Positions 8,352 to 17,242 of a stretch of DNA of 64,000 nt are shown piece after piece. Each line of letters opens with the position of its first letter. The first letter of the stretch is position 1. The DNA comes from Hyphococcus sp. (GTDB lineage Bacteria; Pseudomonadota; Alphaproteobacteria; Caulobacterales; Parvularculaceae). The notes beneath the pieces were generated by a model that saw nothing but the letters and a program-made list of their open reading frames with translations, did no database searches and was not told the DNA's origin. The stretch covers positions 186,001-250,000 of the forward strand of contig JAJFGF010000054.1 of the NCBI GenBank assembly GCA_021776245.1, given 5' to 3'. The position numbers and the translations under genes were made by a program.

Positions 8352-9299
8352 CTAGTAAAATGAAAACGCCGGCAGGCTGGCGCCGATCAGCGCTTGCTTT
8401 TGCAGGGTAATATCGCAGGCCGCCTCGGCGCTTACCTTTCGAAACCATACCCGATCACCGGGGCGGATTTGTCCGGCCAGCGGCAGGTCGGCGGCGATTA
8501 ATTGCGCGATGCGCGGATAGCCGCCAAGTGTTTGTGCGTCGGCCAGCAACAAAAATGGGGCGCCGTCAGGCGGGCATTGCACCGTCCCGGGAAAAACTGC
8601 GCTGCTGTTCATGGGGTGCGCATCGGCAAGTGCGATATCGGCGCCGGTAAGTCTCGCGCCCATGCGCCCGGCACGCCGGTCAACGCTCCAGGCGGACGCA
8701 AAAAACTTCTCAAGGTTTGCGGGCTTAATCATCGCAGCATCGGGACCAAGGCTGGCGCGCAGAATAAAATCGTGGGTGAATTGTGGCCGCAAGGATCGGG
8801 GGATGGCCTGCGCAGAAAGCGCTTTCAGGCCTGCGCCCGCAAGATGATCGCCTTTTTTCAGAGCGCGACCTTCGATGCCGCCCAGCGCGGCGGGCGAGTA
8901 GGTTGAAAAACTGCCAAGGAAATTCTCGCCCGCGACGCCGCCGCGAAAAGCGATATAACTGCGCGCGCCAATCTTCGCGGCGGAAAGTGTAAGAATATTG
9001 CCTTTCCCGGCCTCAATCGGCTGATAAAGCGGGATCGTTTTGTCGTTGAGCGCGGCGCTCATGTCTGCGCCAGCGATACAAAACGAGACATCGCATTCAA
9101 ATTTCAGTGTCGGGCCAGTTAGCGTTGCTTCCAGCGCGCTCGCGCCGAGAGGATTGCCGAGCGCGGCGTTGGCGCAGGCGAGTGAAAGCCTGTCCGCTGC
9201 GCCGGATTGCGGCACGCCCAAATGCCTTAAGCCTGCGCGCCCGCTGTCCTGTACGCTCGTAAACAGTCCGGGCGATAATATTTCGGCGATGGCGGTCAC
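8352..9299 (-). CDS. pxpC: 5-oxoprolinase subunit C (biotin-dependent carboxyltransferase-like)
   Basis: 315 residues matching the allophanate hydrolase subunit 2/KipA family. LSPGLFTSVQDSGRAGLRHL and GVPQSGAADRLS at the N-terminus, FCIAGADMSA and ARSYIAFRGG in the middle, and GYPRIAQLIAADL near the C-terminus are characteristic. With PxpA and PxpB it opens 5-oxoproline (pyroglutamate) to glutamate using ATP. It starts at a GTG overlapping the pxpB stop (GTGA) and is the last gene of the minus-strand run transporter-pxpA-pxpB-pxpC. The order and the tight overlaps point to one transcript and one complex. KipA-like regulatory roles are known in Bacillus, but the complete ABC set favours the enzyme. 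Confidence 0.93.
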   Translation of the reverse strand: MTAIAEILSPGLFTSVQDSGRAGLRHLGVPQSGAADRLSLACANAALGNPLGASALEATLTGPTLKFECDVSFCIAGADMSAALNDKTIPLYQPIEAGKGNILTLSAAKIGARSYIAFRGGVAGENFLGSFSTYSPAALGGIEGRALKKGDHLAGAGLKALSAQAIPRSLRPQFTHDFILRASLGPDAAMIKPANLEKFFASAWSVDRRAGRMGARLTGADIALADAHPMNSSAVFPGTVQCPPDGAPFLLLADAQTLGGYPRIAQLIAADLPLAGQIRPGDRVWFRKVSAEAACDITLQKQALIGASLPAFSFY

Positions 9300-10018
9300 G
9301 GCGCAAATCGCCTGTGTGACGAAAATGCCGAAGCCTCAATGGGAACGAACCGCACCTCGGCGCCCGGTTCAAACAAAAAAGGCGAAGGCGCTTTCGGATC
9401 AAACAGACGTGCTGGTGTGCGCCCGATTATGCGCCAGCCGCCGGGTGAGGCGAGGGGATAAACACCGGTGAAGGGGCCGGCAACCCCGACCGCGCCGGCT
9501 TCCACACGTTGTCGCGGCGTATCAAGTCGCGGCGCCGCGAGCGCCGGATCAAGCGGGCCAAGATAGGCAAAGCCCGGTGCGAAGCCGAGCGTCAGAACAC
9601 GGTAAGCGCCCGATGTATGAGCGCTGATCAATTGTGCCGGCGTCAGGCCAAGATAAGTACAAAGATCATCGAAGTCCGGCCCATGTTCTCCGCCATAACA
9701 GACCGGAATTTCAATGGGTTTTACAGCGCTCACCGTCTGATCGAACGGCGTTGCGCCGATCGCATCAGCGAGGGCCTGATGCGCTTGCTTTGCATTTATC
9801 GCCGCCGGATTAAACCGCAGTGTGACGCTGTCAATGCCAGCGACGGCGTCAATGATGCCGGCCGCAAGCTGAAAATTCATGCGCAGAGATTTTGCAATTG
9901 CATTTGCATAAAGCGCAGTCGCGACAATGTCGCCCAAGTCTGTAATCTGCGCCATCCAGCCATTTTCGCCAAATGACCTGATCTCGAAGCAGGGCCCGGA
10001 TTGTGGCCTGCCGGTCAT
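9296..10018 (-). CDS. pxpB: 5-oxoprolinase subunit B (KipI-like)
   Basis: 240 residues of the allophanate hydrolase subunit 1/KipI family. IPVCYGGEHGPDFDDLC and FAPGFAYLGPLDPALAAPR are family hallmarks, and GVAGPFTGVYPLASPGGWRI forms the C-terminal cyclophilin-like half. It pairs with PxpC in the ATP-dependent 5-oxoprolinase. The ATG overlaps the pxpA stop (ATGA), and its own stop overlaps the pxpC start (GTGA), so translation of all three is linked. The first 24 residues (TGRPQSGPCFEIRSFGENGW) precede the usual family start but are kept because the overlap start is the natural one. Confidence 0.93.
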   Translation of the reverse strand: MTGRPQSGPCFEIRSFGENGWMAQITDLGDIVATALYANAIAKSLRMNFQLAAGIIDAVAGIDSVTLRFNPAAINAKQAHQALADAIGATPFDQTVSAVKPIEIPVCYGGEHGPDFDDLCTYLGLTPAQLISAHTSGAYRVLTLGFAPGFAYLGPLDPALAAPRLDTPRQRVEAGAVGVAGPFTGVYPLASPGGWRIIGRTPARLFDPKAPSPFLFEPGAEVRFVPIEASAFSSHRRFAP

Positions 10019-10773
10019 TTGAACGCCCTGATTTCAAATCCGTCCGCATCAAGGGCGGCGCGCGCCGCCATTGCCGTCTCGTCGGCGCCGGGGCGGTCGG
10101 AATGAATGCACAGGGTTTGAACCGCAAGCTGCAGCGTTCCGTCAGCAAGTTGCAGCGTCTCGCCGCGGGCAATCGCCAGCGCCTGGCGCGCGCGCGCCGA
10201 TATGTCTTCGATGATTGCGCCCGCCGCGCCGCGCGGCGTCAGGGCGCCGGTCGACTGATAGAGGCGGTCAACAAAACCTTCTGCGGCGAAAGCCAATTTC
10301 GCTGCGTTTGCAGCCTCTTCAAGCATTGATCCAGGCGGGCCGACAATGACGATGCTGTTTCCCGCTTTCCTGGCTGCATCGACAAAAATCTTGGCAAGCG
10401 CTTCATCTTTGACGGCGTCATTGTAAAGGGCGCCATGCGGCTTCACGTGGCGCATTGGCATTTCTTCAGTATCGAGAACAGACTGCAGATCCGCGATCTG
10501 CGCTGTGAGATTGTGCATTAACTTGACCGGGTCATAGGAAAGGCTGCGCCGGCCAAATCCTTTCCGGTCCGGATAAGACGGATGCGCACCGATGCTGACG
10601 CCATGTTGTTTCGCCAGCCGTGCAGTGGCGCGCATTGTATCGATGTCGCCCGCATGGCCGCCGCAGGCGATTGAGCATGAAGAAACGAGCGGCATCAACG
10701 CAGCTTCAATATCGCGCTGCATGTCGCTCGCATATTCGCCCATGTCAGCGTTGAGGTCGATGAAGCGGGCCAT
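10015..10773 (-). CDS. pxpA: 5-oxoprolinase subunit A (LamB/YcsF family)
   Basis: 252 residues, standard for the LamB/YcsF family. It begins with FIDLNADMGEY, followed by SCSIACGGHAGD, GAHPSYPDRKGFGRR, VKPHGALYND and FVDRLYQSTGALTPRG, all diagnostic. PxpA is the subunit that acts on 5-oxoproline together with the PxpBC pair to release glutamate. The start ATG directly follows the stop of the upstream Nramp-like transporter (TGAATG), and its stop overlaps pxpB. The cell can thus salvage pyroglutamate, a spontaneous by-product of glutamine and N-terminal Gln/Glu, or take it up. Confidence 0.95.
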   Translation of the reverse strand: MARFIDLNADMGEYASDMQRDIEAALMPLVSSCSIACGGHAGDIDTMRATARLAKQHGVSIGAHPSYPDRKGFGRRSLSYDPVKLMHNLTAQIADLQSVLDTEEMPMRHVKPHGALYNDAVKDEALAKIFVDAARKAGNSIVIVGPPGSMLEEAANAAKLAFAAEGFVDRLYQSTGALTPRGAAGAIIEDISARARQALAIARGETLQLADGTLQLAVQTLCIHSDRPGADETAMAARAALDADGFEIRAFK

Positions 10774-11988
10774 TCAAATAACGCCCAATGCTCTAAGGAT
10801 TGCGCGCAGCCCGAGCCCCGCGGTAATCAAGACGACAATGCCGCCGGCGGCATTAGCGAGCGGCCCGTTCGTGTATGCGCCGAGAATGGCTTTACTGTTC
10901 GCCGCGACAATCAAAAAGACGGCAATCAATGGCAGCAGTAATCCATTGGCGATTTGCGCAAAAAGAATGATTTCAACTGGTTTCGCGCCAGTCATGGCGA
11001 CAATGGCGCCGATGACAAGGACGGCGCCGGCGACCACGCGGAATTTTAGGGCTTTCGGATCGCTTTCAAAACCAAAGAGTTCCGCGGCGGCAAAGCCCGT
11101 CGCGAGCGGCGCGGTAATTGCTGAAGAAAGCCCGGCGGCGAACAGCCCTGCAGCGAGCAGCCAGGTCGCGCCGGCGCCGAAGGCCGGTTCAAGCTGGCGC
11201 GCCATGTCGCTGGCATTGGCGACTGTGATGCCGGTTGAAAACAAGCTGGCGGCGGCGGTTGACAGAACAAGGATTGAGACAACGCCGCCGACGCCGATGG
11301 AAAGCCTGGTGTCAAAGCGCGCATCGCCAAGGCTTGATACATCGGACCAGCGCCGCCGCGCCGCCGCTGCATGCAAAAAAAGATTATAGGGAACGATCGT
11401 TGTACCGATCAGACCGATGACCAGCGGCAAGCCGCCAAGAGGGATCGACGGAATCGTTGCGCCTTTTAACAGCGCGCCCCAATCGGGTCCGACCATGACA
11501 AGCGCTGCGGCAAAGGCGAGGCTCATCAACAGGACGGCGCCGATCAGAAATTTTTCAATGACGCGATAGCCGCCAAACAAAAGAATGCCGCCGGCAAATA
11601 GGGCGATAGCGCCGGCGATCAGGGCGCGCGGCGCCTTTTCCGGGAGCGCCGCCTCAACGCCCAGCACCGCGCCGGCAATATTGCCGCCTTCATAGGCGGC
11701 GTTGCCGACAAAGAGCGCCGCGATGATGAGACCCCCCGCCGCCCATTTCAGCGCCGGCTTCGTTGCGGCTTTGGTGATCGCCTCGCCAAGGCCAAGCCGC
11801 CCCGCGACGCCGAGACGCGCCGCCATCTCCTGGAGGATGATCGCGGCAATGGTTGCAAAGACCAGCGCCCAGACCAGCGCATAGCCGTGGGTGGCGCCCG
11901 CCACCGTCGCTGTTGTTACAGTGCCGGGCCCGATAAAGGCGGCGGCGGTGAGCGCGCCTGGACCGATAGAGCGCAGGCGGTTCAGCAT
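10774..11988 (-). CDS. Divergent Nramp-family transporter lacking the metal-site residues
   Basis: 404 residues with about eleven membrane helices and the Nramp layout. The first helix carries FIGPGTVTTATVAG at residues 18-31 where true metal-transporting Nramps have DPGN. The sixth helix carries GTTIVPYNLFLHAAAA, where the usual Met-Pro-His is Val-Pro-Tyr. The residues that bind Mn2+/Fe2+ are therefore missing, and transition-metal transport is unlikely. It is the first gene of the pxpABC operon (its stop touches the pxpA start). A similar Nramp relative (YcsG) accompanies the Bacillus ycsF-kipIA genes. I infer uptake of 5-oxoproline or a related organic acid or amide, but this is untested. 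Confidence 0.85.
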   Translation of the reverse strand: MLNRLRSIGPGALTAAAFIGPGTVTTATVAGATHGYALVWALVFATIAAIILQEMAARLGVAGRLGLGEAITKAATKPALKWAAGGLIIAALFVGNAAYEGGNIAGAVLGVEAALPEKAPRALIAGAIALFAGGILLFGGYRVIEKFLIGAVLLMSLAFAAALVMVGPDWGALLKGATIPSIPLGGLPLVIGLIGTTIVPYNLFLHAAAARRRWSDVSSLGDARFDTRLSIGVGGVVSILVLSTAAASLFSTGITVANASDMARQLEPAFGAGATWLLAAGLFAAGLSSAITAPLATGFAAAELFGFESDPKALKFRVVAGAVLVIGAIVAMTGAKPVEIILFAQIANGLLLPLIAVFLIVAANSKAILGAYTNGPLANAAGGIVVLITAGLGLRAILRALGVI

Positions 11989-12354
11989 AGGGGCCGTTTG
12001 AATAGCAGAATCATTGGCCGATCCTAAACCGCGCCGCCGGATTTTGCGACCGGGCGGGGAAGGGAGAGGCGCGCGCCGCCTCTCTCCTCACAAAAACCCC
12101 GATTGCTCTGAGATCGGGTTGCAGTTCTGTTATCCATTCGATGGATATTGGCGTCGAAAAGCAAAAACCAATATACGGCCAGGAGCTCATAAAAAAGGAT
12201 TGGCATGCCTGCAGAGACTCCTGAAAGCGGAATCGTCGCTGGAAAAATATGCATCACAAAAACAACATTCCAAATGCGCAATGTTGGTAGTCAAAGCCGG
12301 CAGGCGCAAGGCGGCGCATGAAGCGCCGCCCTTGCGTTTCGGAAAGCGCTTTCT
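11989..12354. other. 366-bp intergenic region with hairpins
   Basis: This region lies between the 5' end of the Nramp-like gene and the 3' end of the BNR protein gene, both on the minus strand. It should hold the promoter of the pxp operon (near 12000-12050) and the end of the BNR transcript. There is a strong GC-rich inverted repeat at about 12062-12087 (GGAGAGGCG with CGCCTCTC). A second is at about 12305-12335 (GCAAGGCGGCGC with GCGCCGCCCTTGC), just after the BNR stop, and could act as its terminator although no T-run follows on the minus strand. I find no convincing small gene or RNA gene. Confidence 0.4.
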
Positions 12355-15300
12355 TTACTGCGCCGGGATCAAACCGCCGGGCGCCCATGGCGCGCCTGCC
12401 TCGATCAGCGCGGCCTCAAGGGCGGGAATCGTTGTTTGCTGCAATGTGTTAAGCCGCACACGGACTGTTTCGAAATCCGTTTCGGCGATTTCCAGCGATG
12501 CTATATGCGTCGGCGTTGGCCCATAGGTTGACTGCGATGTCCCGACCTCAACCTTGCCGATACGAGAGAGGATCGTGGCGGGTGGCTCCTGTCCAATTTC
12601 CGCCATTGCCTGATTGCCGTTCAATGCTTCCACAATATCATGCCATTCAGTACGGATTGCCTGCCATTGATCGTCAAGGGCATCCGGCGCGGCGCGGGTG
12701 CGGCTGAGCGCAGTTTTCAAGTTGTCGATTCGCGTCTCAAGTGCTTCCGTTGTGCGGTTTGCCGCGCTGGCGCCGCGCTCGAGTTTCGCCAGCCGGTCCC
12801 AAAAGGCGACGGCCGCCGCAGGATCGGCGCCGGCAAGAACGCCTTCGCGCATCCGCTCAACGACAAATTCCCGAGGGCCTACAAGCTCCGTCGTGACGCC
12901 ACGCACGCGTTTGGAGAGCGCGACGGTATATGTTCCAGGCGCCGCAAAATAACCGGTGACTTCCTCAAATGGATAGCCCGGCTCATCGCCGACCGGTGAC
13001 ATCGCCGGATAGCGCAGATCCCAGGCAACGCGATGAATGCCTTTTTTGACGGGACCATTAATTCTCCGCACAACATTGCCGGCGCTGTCGCGCACCGTGA
13101 GCCAGATTTCCGGTTCAACTTCGCGGCGTTCTTCTTCTGCGGCGTCAAAGCCAACAAACGGCGTGTCGTCCCAGGCGTCGAGTTTTTCTTTCTCCGCCTC
13201 CTGACGGGTTTCCGCCAGCGATTTCAAATCCTCTTTGAGGTAATAGGTAAAGTTGGCGCCAAAGGGCGGATTAGGCGCCTGGTAATAGGCGTGACCTTGC
13301 GCGCCGCCTTTGGTGAATGCCAGGGGGTGGCGTTCCATGTACCACCAGGCGCGCCTCCCGGGAAAGAGCAGGGCTTCTTCTTCCAGCGCCGCTTCGGTGA
13401 TATGGCGCAGCGGCGTATAGTCATCGAGAACGAAGAATCCGCGGCCAAAAGTGGCGGCGACAACATCTTCTTCGCGGCGCTGGATCGTCACGTCACGGAA
13501 TGAAATTGTCGGCGCGCCGCCGGTGAGTTCGACCCAGCGGCCGCCCCCGTCGACAGTAAAAAATAATCCGAATTCTGTCGCCGCGAACATCAGTTGCGGG
13601 TTCACGTGATCCTGAACTGTGCGCCAGACGAGATGCCGGTCAGGAAGATCACCGACGATTGAGGTCCATGACTGGCCGCGATTGACGCTCTTCAGAAGAT
13701 AGGGCGTGTAATCGCCATATTTGTGATTATCGAGGGCGACATAGACAGTGTTTGCATCAAAGAGATCTGCTCTTATGTCGTTGACAAAGGCGGTGGCGGG
13801 AACGCCCGGCAGGCTTCCCACATTAATGCGCGTCCAATTGGCGCCGCCGTCATTTGTGGTTTGAATAATTCCGTCATCGGTCCCGACATAAAGAATGTTT
13901 TCATCCAGCGGCGATTCGCCGATCGATGTGATGGTGTTATATTGCGACATGGCGAGCATGTCCCAACCCGCATCCCAGGACCACTTGCGGCCCATCACCG
14001 GCAGCTGCATGCGGTCCTCGTCACGGGTCAGATCGCCGGACAGCGCGCGCCAGCTGTCGCCGCGGTCGTCGGACCGCCACAAACGGTATGAGGCGAAATA
14101 AAGCCGTTTGGGATCATGGGCGCTGACATAAATCGGCGCGTCCCAGTTAAACCGTTCAACCGCGTCTCCAGGCGCAGCCTGGGGCTGGATATGCACCAGC
14201 TCGCCCGTGGTGCGATCGACGCGAACGAGATTTCCCTCCTGCCACTCTGCATACATAATATCCGGATTGCCGGGCTCGATGGCGGATTGGTGACCATCAG
14301 CGAAAAGCGTAATAAACCAATCGGAATTCCGGATCCCGTGACGATTGTCTGTACGCGACGGACCGCCTTGTGAGTTGTTGTCCTGGGTTCCGCCATAGAC
14401 AAGGTAAAACGGCTCGGTGTCGTCAACGGCGACTTTGTAAAACTGCGTCACCGGAAGGTTGTTGATAAACCGCCAGGATTTTTCATTGTCATAGCTTTCG
14501 TAAAGCCCGCCATCGGAGCCGACCATAATGTAATCGGGATCGTCCGGGCGAAATGCAATCGCATGATCATCCACATGTTTGTATTCATTATTGATTGGCC
14601 GCCAGGTTTTGCCGCCATCTTCGGAAACCTGTGATGTGTTGCTGACAAGGTAGATGCGCTCCAGCCGATGCGGACTTGCATAAAGCTCGGTATAGTAATG
14701 GGGGCCCGTGCCGCCGCCGACCGCCTCAGACATTTTTTCCCATGAGGCGCCGCGATCACCTGACCTCCAGACACCGCCTGTGCGCCGATCAAGTTCAATA
14801 GCGGCGTAAACAATGTCTGGATTCATTGGCGAAATAGCGAGGCCGATTTTGCCTTTCTTGCCTTCGGGCAGCCCGTTTTCGAGCGCAGTCCAGGTTTCAC
14901 CACCGTCTTCCGACATGTGCAGCCCGGATTCTGGTCCGCCGCCAATATAAGCGGCGACGGTGCGGTGATGCTGCCATGTGGCTGCATAGAGCCGGTTCGG
15001 ATCGCGCGGGTCGATAATGACATCGGTGACGCCGGTCCATTCTCCGGCGGAAAGAACATTGTTCCAGGTCGCGCCGCCATCTGCAGTTTTAAAAAGACCG
15101 CGATCGCCGCCGCTTGACCAGAGCGGTCCCTGCGCCGCGACCCAGACAATATTCGGATCGTCCGGATGCACAATAATTTTTGAAATATGGTCGGAATTTT
15201 CGAGCCCGAGATTTTCCCAGCTCGCGCCGCCGTCTTTCGAGCGGTAAATGCCGTCGCCAAAACCCACATGGCGGCCGCCGACATTCTCGCCGGCGCCGAC

Positions 15301-15633
15301 CCAGACCGTATTCGGATTGGTTGGATCGAGCCCAATGGCGCCGATGGAGTAGGACGCCTGATCGTCAAAGACCGGATCCCAGGTTGTGCCGGCATTGGTG
15401 GTTTTCCAGACGCCGCCCGATCCAACAGCGATATACCATGTCGCGGGATCATCGGGCACAATCGCAATATCGGCGATGCGCCCGGCCATCAGCGCTGGTC
15501 CAATATTGCGCAGCGCCATACCCTCGAATGTCGCGCTCGACAGCGGACCTTCATCTTCTTCTTCGGCATTGCTTTGGGAACAGGCAGGCGCCGCCAGCAT
15601 CAGCAAAGCGGCAAATATGGAAAACAAGCGCAT
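12355..15633 (-). CDS. Large exported BNR/sortilin-like (VPS10-type) repeat protein
   Basis: 1092 residues from the ATG at 15633, preceded by GGGGTG. An upstream ATG at 15648 would add five residues. The signal peptide is MRLFSIFAALLMLAAPACSQ and may end in a lipobox-like APAC. Two seven-bladed propellers follow, built from Asp-box repeats such as GGVWKTTNAGTTW, GIYRSKDGGASWENL and GLFKTADGGATW, each alternating with DPxxPxxVW strands. The C-terminal 350 residues contain a beta-sandwich segment (VRDSAGNVVRRINGPVKKG) and a helical bundle. Proteins of this form are common in bacteria that degrade protein or glycans. Their ligand is unknown, and glycosidase activity is not implied by Asp-boxes alone. 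The gene stands alone. Confidence 0.85.
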   Translation of the reverse strand: MRLFSIFAALLMLAAPACSQSNAEEEDEGPLSSATFEGMALRNIGPALMAGRIADIAIVPDDPATWYIAVGSGGVWKTTNAGTTWDPVFDDQASYSIGAIGLDPTNPNTVWVGAGENVGGRHVGFGDGIYRSKDGGASWENLGLENSDHISKIIVHPDDPNIVWVAAQGPLWSSGGDRGLFKTADGGATWNNVLSAGEWTGVTDVIIDPRDPNRLYAATWQHHRTVAAYIGGGPESGLHMSEDGGETWTALENGLPEGKKGKIGLAISPMNPDIVYAAIELDRRTGGVWRSGDRGASWEKMSEAVGGGTGPHYYTELYASPHRLERIYLVSNTSQVSEDGGKTWRPINNEYKHVDDHAIAFRPDDPDYIMVGSDGGLYESYDNEKSWRFINNLPVTQFYKVAVDDTEPFYLVYGGTQDNNSQGGPSRTDNRHGIRNSDWFITLFADGHQSAIEPGNPDIMYAEWQEGNLVRVDRTTGELVHIQPQAAPGDAVERFNWDAPIYVSAHDPKRLYFASYRLWRSDDRGDSWRALSGDLTRDEDRMQLPVMGRKWSWDAGWDMLAMSQYNTITSIGESPLDENILYVGTDDGIIQTTNDGGANWTRINVGSLPGVPATAFVNDIRADLFDANTVYVALDNHKYGDYTPYLLKSVNRGQSWTSIVGDLPDRHLVWRTVQDHVNPQLMFAATEFGLFFTVDGGGRWVELTGGAPTISFRDVTIQRREEDVVAATFGRGFFVLDDYTPLRHITEAALEEEALLFPGRRAWWYMERHPLAFTKGGAQGHAYYQAPNPPFGANFTYYLKEDLKSLAETRQEAEKEKLDAWDDTPFVGFDAAEEERREVEPEIWLTVRDSAGNVVRRINGPVKKGIHRVAWDLRYPAMSPVGDEPGYPFEEVTGYFAAPGTYTVALSKRVRGVTTELVGPREFVVERMREGVLAGADPAAAVAFWDRLAKLERGASAANRTTEALETRIDNLKTALSRTRAAPDALDDQWQAIRTEWHDIVEALNGNQAMAEIGQEPPATILSRIGKVEVGTSQSTYGPTPTHIASLEIAETDFETVRVRLNTLQQTTIPALEAALIEAGAPWAPGGLIPAQ

Positions 15634-15735
15634 TTCACACCCCATCAATCAGTTTTTGGAAATTGTCTTTGGCAGTTTTTAGCGGCGGCGATTTTCAGTT
15701 TTTTGTTTCTTAGCCTATTTCTGTACGTGATAAAA

Positions 15736-16287
15736 TCACTTGCGGCTCTCCTGTTCGGCCGTCTGTCTGGCCTTTCGGTTCGCCTTTCTCCATTGCTTCA
15801 CATGGGGCAGGAAAAACAGGTAAACGCCCGTTCCCCACAGCGTGAGCAGGATCAATGCGCTGGGAAAGAAAACATAAAGCTTTACCCAATCGGCAAAAAA
15901 CGAACCGTCATGCAGGCTCTCGATAATATCGGAGCGGCGATATGCGATTTGCAGGACCTCGCCGGTGGCGGTGTCAATCTGGGCTTCCCAATTATTGGCG
16001 GCGACAAATTTCACAATGCCTTTGCCGGGCTTGAAATCAACGCGGGAGATATCGCGCCAGTCCGTTAATTCCAGTTCGCTCGCGCTTTGCGCCGCTGCTA
16101 ACAAATCCTCCACCGACTGCGCCGGAACAGCGGCGGGGGCCGAGCCGTTAAGTGTCGGCGGCTGCACCCAGTCAATTTCCTTTTTCAACTGCAGCAGCAG
16201 TCCGGCGCCGATGATAAGGCCCATTTGCAGCATGATGAAAAGAGATCCCCAATGATGGATCTTGCGCAGTAGTATTTGTGTTTTCAT
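15736..16287 (-). CDS. PepSY-associated transmembrane protein
   Basis: 183 residues from the ATG at 16287. An upstream open extension to 16773 runs antisense through the DUF1697 gene and is rejected. The layout is that of PepSY-TM proteins: an N-terminal helix with KIHHWGSLFIMLQMGLIIGAG, a periplasmic PepSY domain of about 90 residues (WEAQIDTATGEVLQIAYRRS), and a C-terminal helix (FFPSALILLTLWGTGVYLFFL) followed by a basic cytoplasmic tail. The His pair and the LHDGSFF motif resemble PiuB-like proteins linked to iron or reductive functions at the inner membrane. No TonB receptor is adjacent, so the partner is unknown. Confidence 0.8.
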   Translation of the reverse strand: MKTQILLRKIHHWGSLFIMLQMGLIIGAGLLLQLKKEIDWVQPPTLNGSAPAAVPAQSVEDLLAAAQSASELELTDWRDISRVDFKPGKGIVKFVAANNWEAQIDTATGEVLQIAYRRSDIIESLHDGSFFADWVKLYVFFPSALILLTLWGTGVYLFFLPHVKQWRKANRKARQTAEQESRK

Positions 16288-16464
16288 TGATTTTAGTACG
16301 CCTGATTTATGCCGGCTTAACGCCCCCAAGATGAATATGGCGCCGCGCCCCGCGCCTCGCCTGCATGGCAATATACATGATCGGGTGAATGGACCAAAGA
16401 GGGCGGCGGCAAGCTTTGCGGTTGCCGGATTTCTACCACGCGGCTTGTACGCTATAAGCCATCC

Positions 16465-17004
16465 ATGAAGGTTTGGATCGCATTGTTGCGGGGCGTAAAT
16501 GTCGGCGGGAACAATATTCTGCCGATGAAAGAATTGCGCGACCTTGTTACTGGCCTCGGCTGCAAGAACGTTCGCACATATATTCAAAGCGGCAATTGCA
16601 TTTTCCAATCGCGGGAACGCAACGCCAGCGTGATCGAAACGCAGGTCGGCGAGGCAATCGAAAAAAAATTCGGGTTCCGCCCCTGCATATTTGCTTTGCC
16701 CGCCGAAGCATTGGATGCGGTGCTCGCCGACAATCCATACAGGCAGAGTGATGACGATCCGAAAAGCGTGCACATCTTTTTTCTCGCCAAGCCGGTTGCA
16801 GGCGCGGATCTCGGCGCCCTGGAGGCGTTTAGGAAAGGCGGCGAAGATTTTACGCTGACCGATCGCGCTTTTTATCTATTTGCGCCGGACGGAATCGGTC
16901 GTTCAAAGCTTGCGGCAAAAATCGAGCGGTATGTGCCGGTTCAGATGACGGCTCGTAATCTAAGGTCGGTCATGAAAATTGCGGAACTTGCCCGATCATC
17001 TTGA
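16465..17004 (+). CDS. DUF1697 family protein
   Basis: 179 residues, the normal family size. It begins WIALLRGVNVGGNN, followed by LPMKELRDLVTGLGCKNVRTYIQSGN, the highly conserved opening of DUF1697. The C-terminal block SKLAAKIERYVPVQMTARNLRSVMKI also fits. The fold is a ferredoxin-like alpha/beta pair. The biochemical role is unknown, and it is a soluble cytoplasmic protein. It is monocistronic, divergent from the PepSY gene (177 bases between starts) and convergent with the TPR lipoprotein gene. Confidence 0.93.
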   Translation: MKVWIALLRGVNVGGNNILPMKELRDLVTGLGCKNVRTYIQSGNCIFQSRERNASVIETQVGEAIEKKFGFRPCIFALPAEALDAVLADNPYRQSDDDPKSVHIFFLAKPVAGADLGALEAFRKGGEDFTLTDRAFYLFAPDGIGRSKLAAKIERYVPVQMTARNLRSVMKIAELARSS

Positions 17005-17171
17005 TCAGCATCTCGGACGGCGAGTTGAATGCGAAACGACAGACGCTGGACGAAGACAAACATGCGCGAAGTTGAGTGCTGTATTATCGGAATTTGGCCG
17101 GAGGCCCGATCAAACTACGCAAGAGACGAGCGTGCTGATCGGTCTTGGGGCTGACTAAGGGAACGAGAAAC

Positions 17172-17207
17172 AAAAAAACCGCCCCGGATCTCGGACCGGG
17201 GCGGTTT
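17172..17207 (-). terminator. Intrinsic terminator of the TPR lipoprotein gene
   Basis: A perfect 12-bp stem AAACCGCCCCGG / CCGGGGCGGTTT with an 8-base loop. Read on the minus strand it ends in a run of seven Ts. It lies 35 bases past the stop of the minus-strand TPR gene. Confidence 0.9.
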
Positions 17208-17242
17208 GATACGCAACGAGGTACGCTACTGAAATTTTGACC

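Noticed and set aside
12014-12526. Plus-strand open frame in the gap before the BNR gene
   Set aside because: Its composition is driven by inverted repeats and by the antisense of the BNR C-terminus; there is no ribosome site or motif.
15187-16068. Long plus-strand open frame of 293 codons
   Set aside because: It is antisense to the BNR protein's N-terminus and the PepSY gene, is rich in Arg/Pro, and shows no recognisable motif.
16288-16773. N-terminal extension of the PepSY protein
   Set aside because: It has no ribosome site, overlaps the DUF1697 gene in antisense, and is unlike the family; the ATG at 16287 fits.
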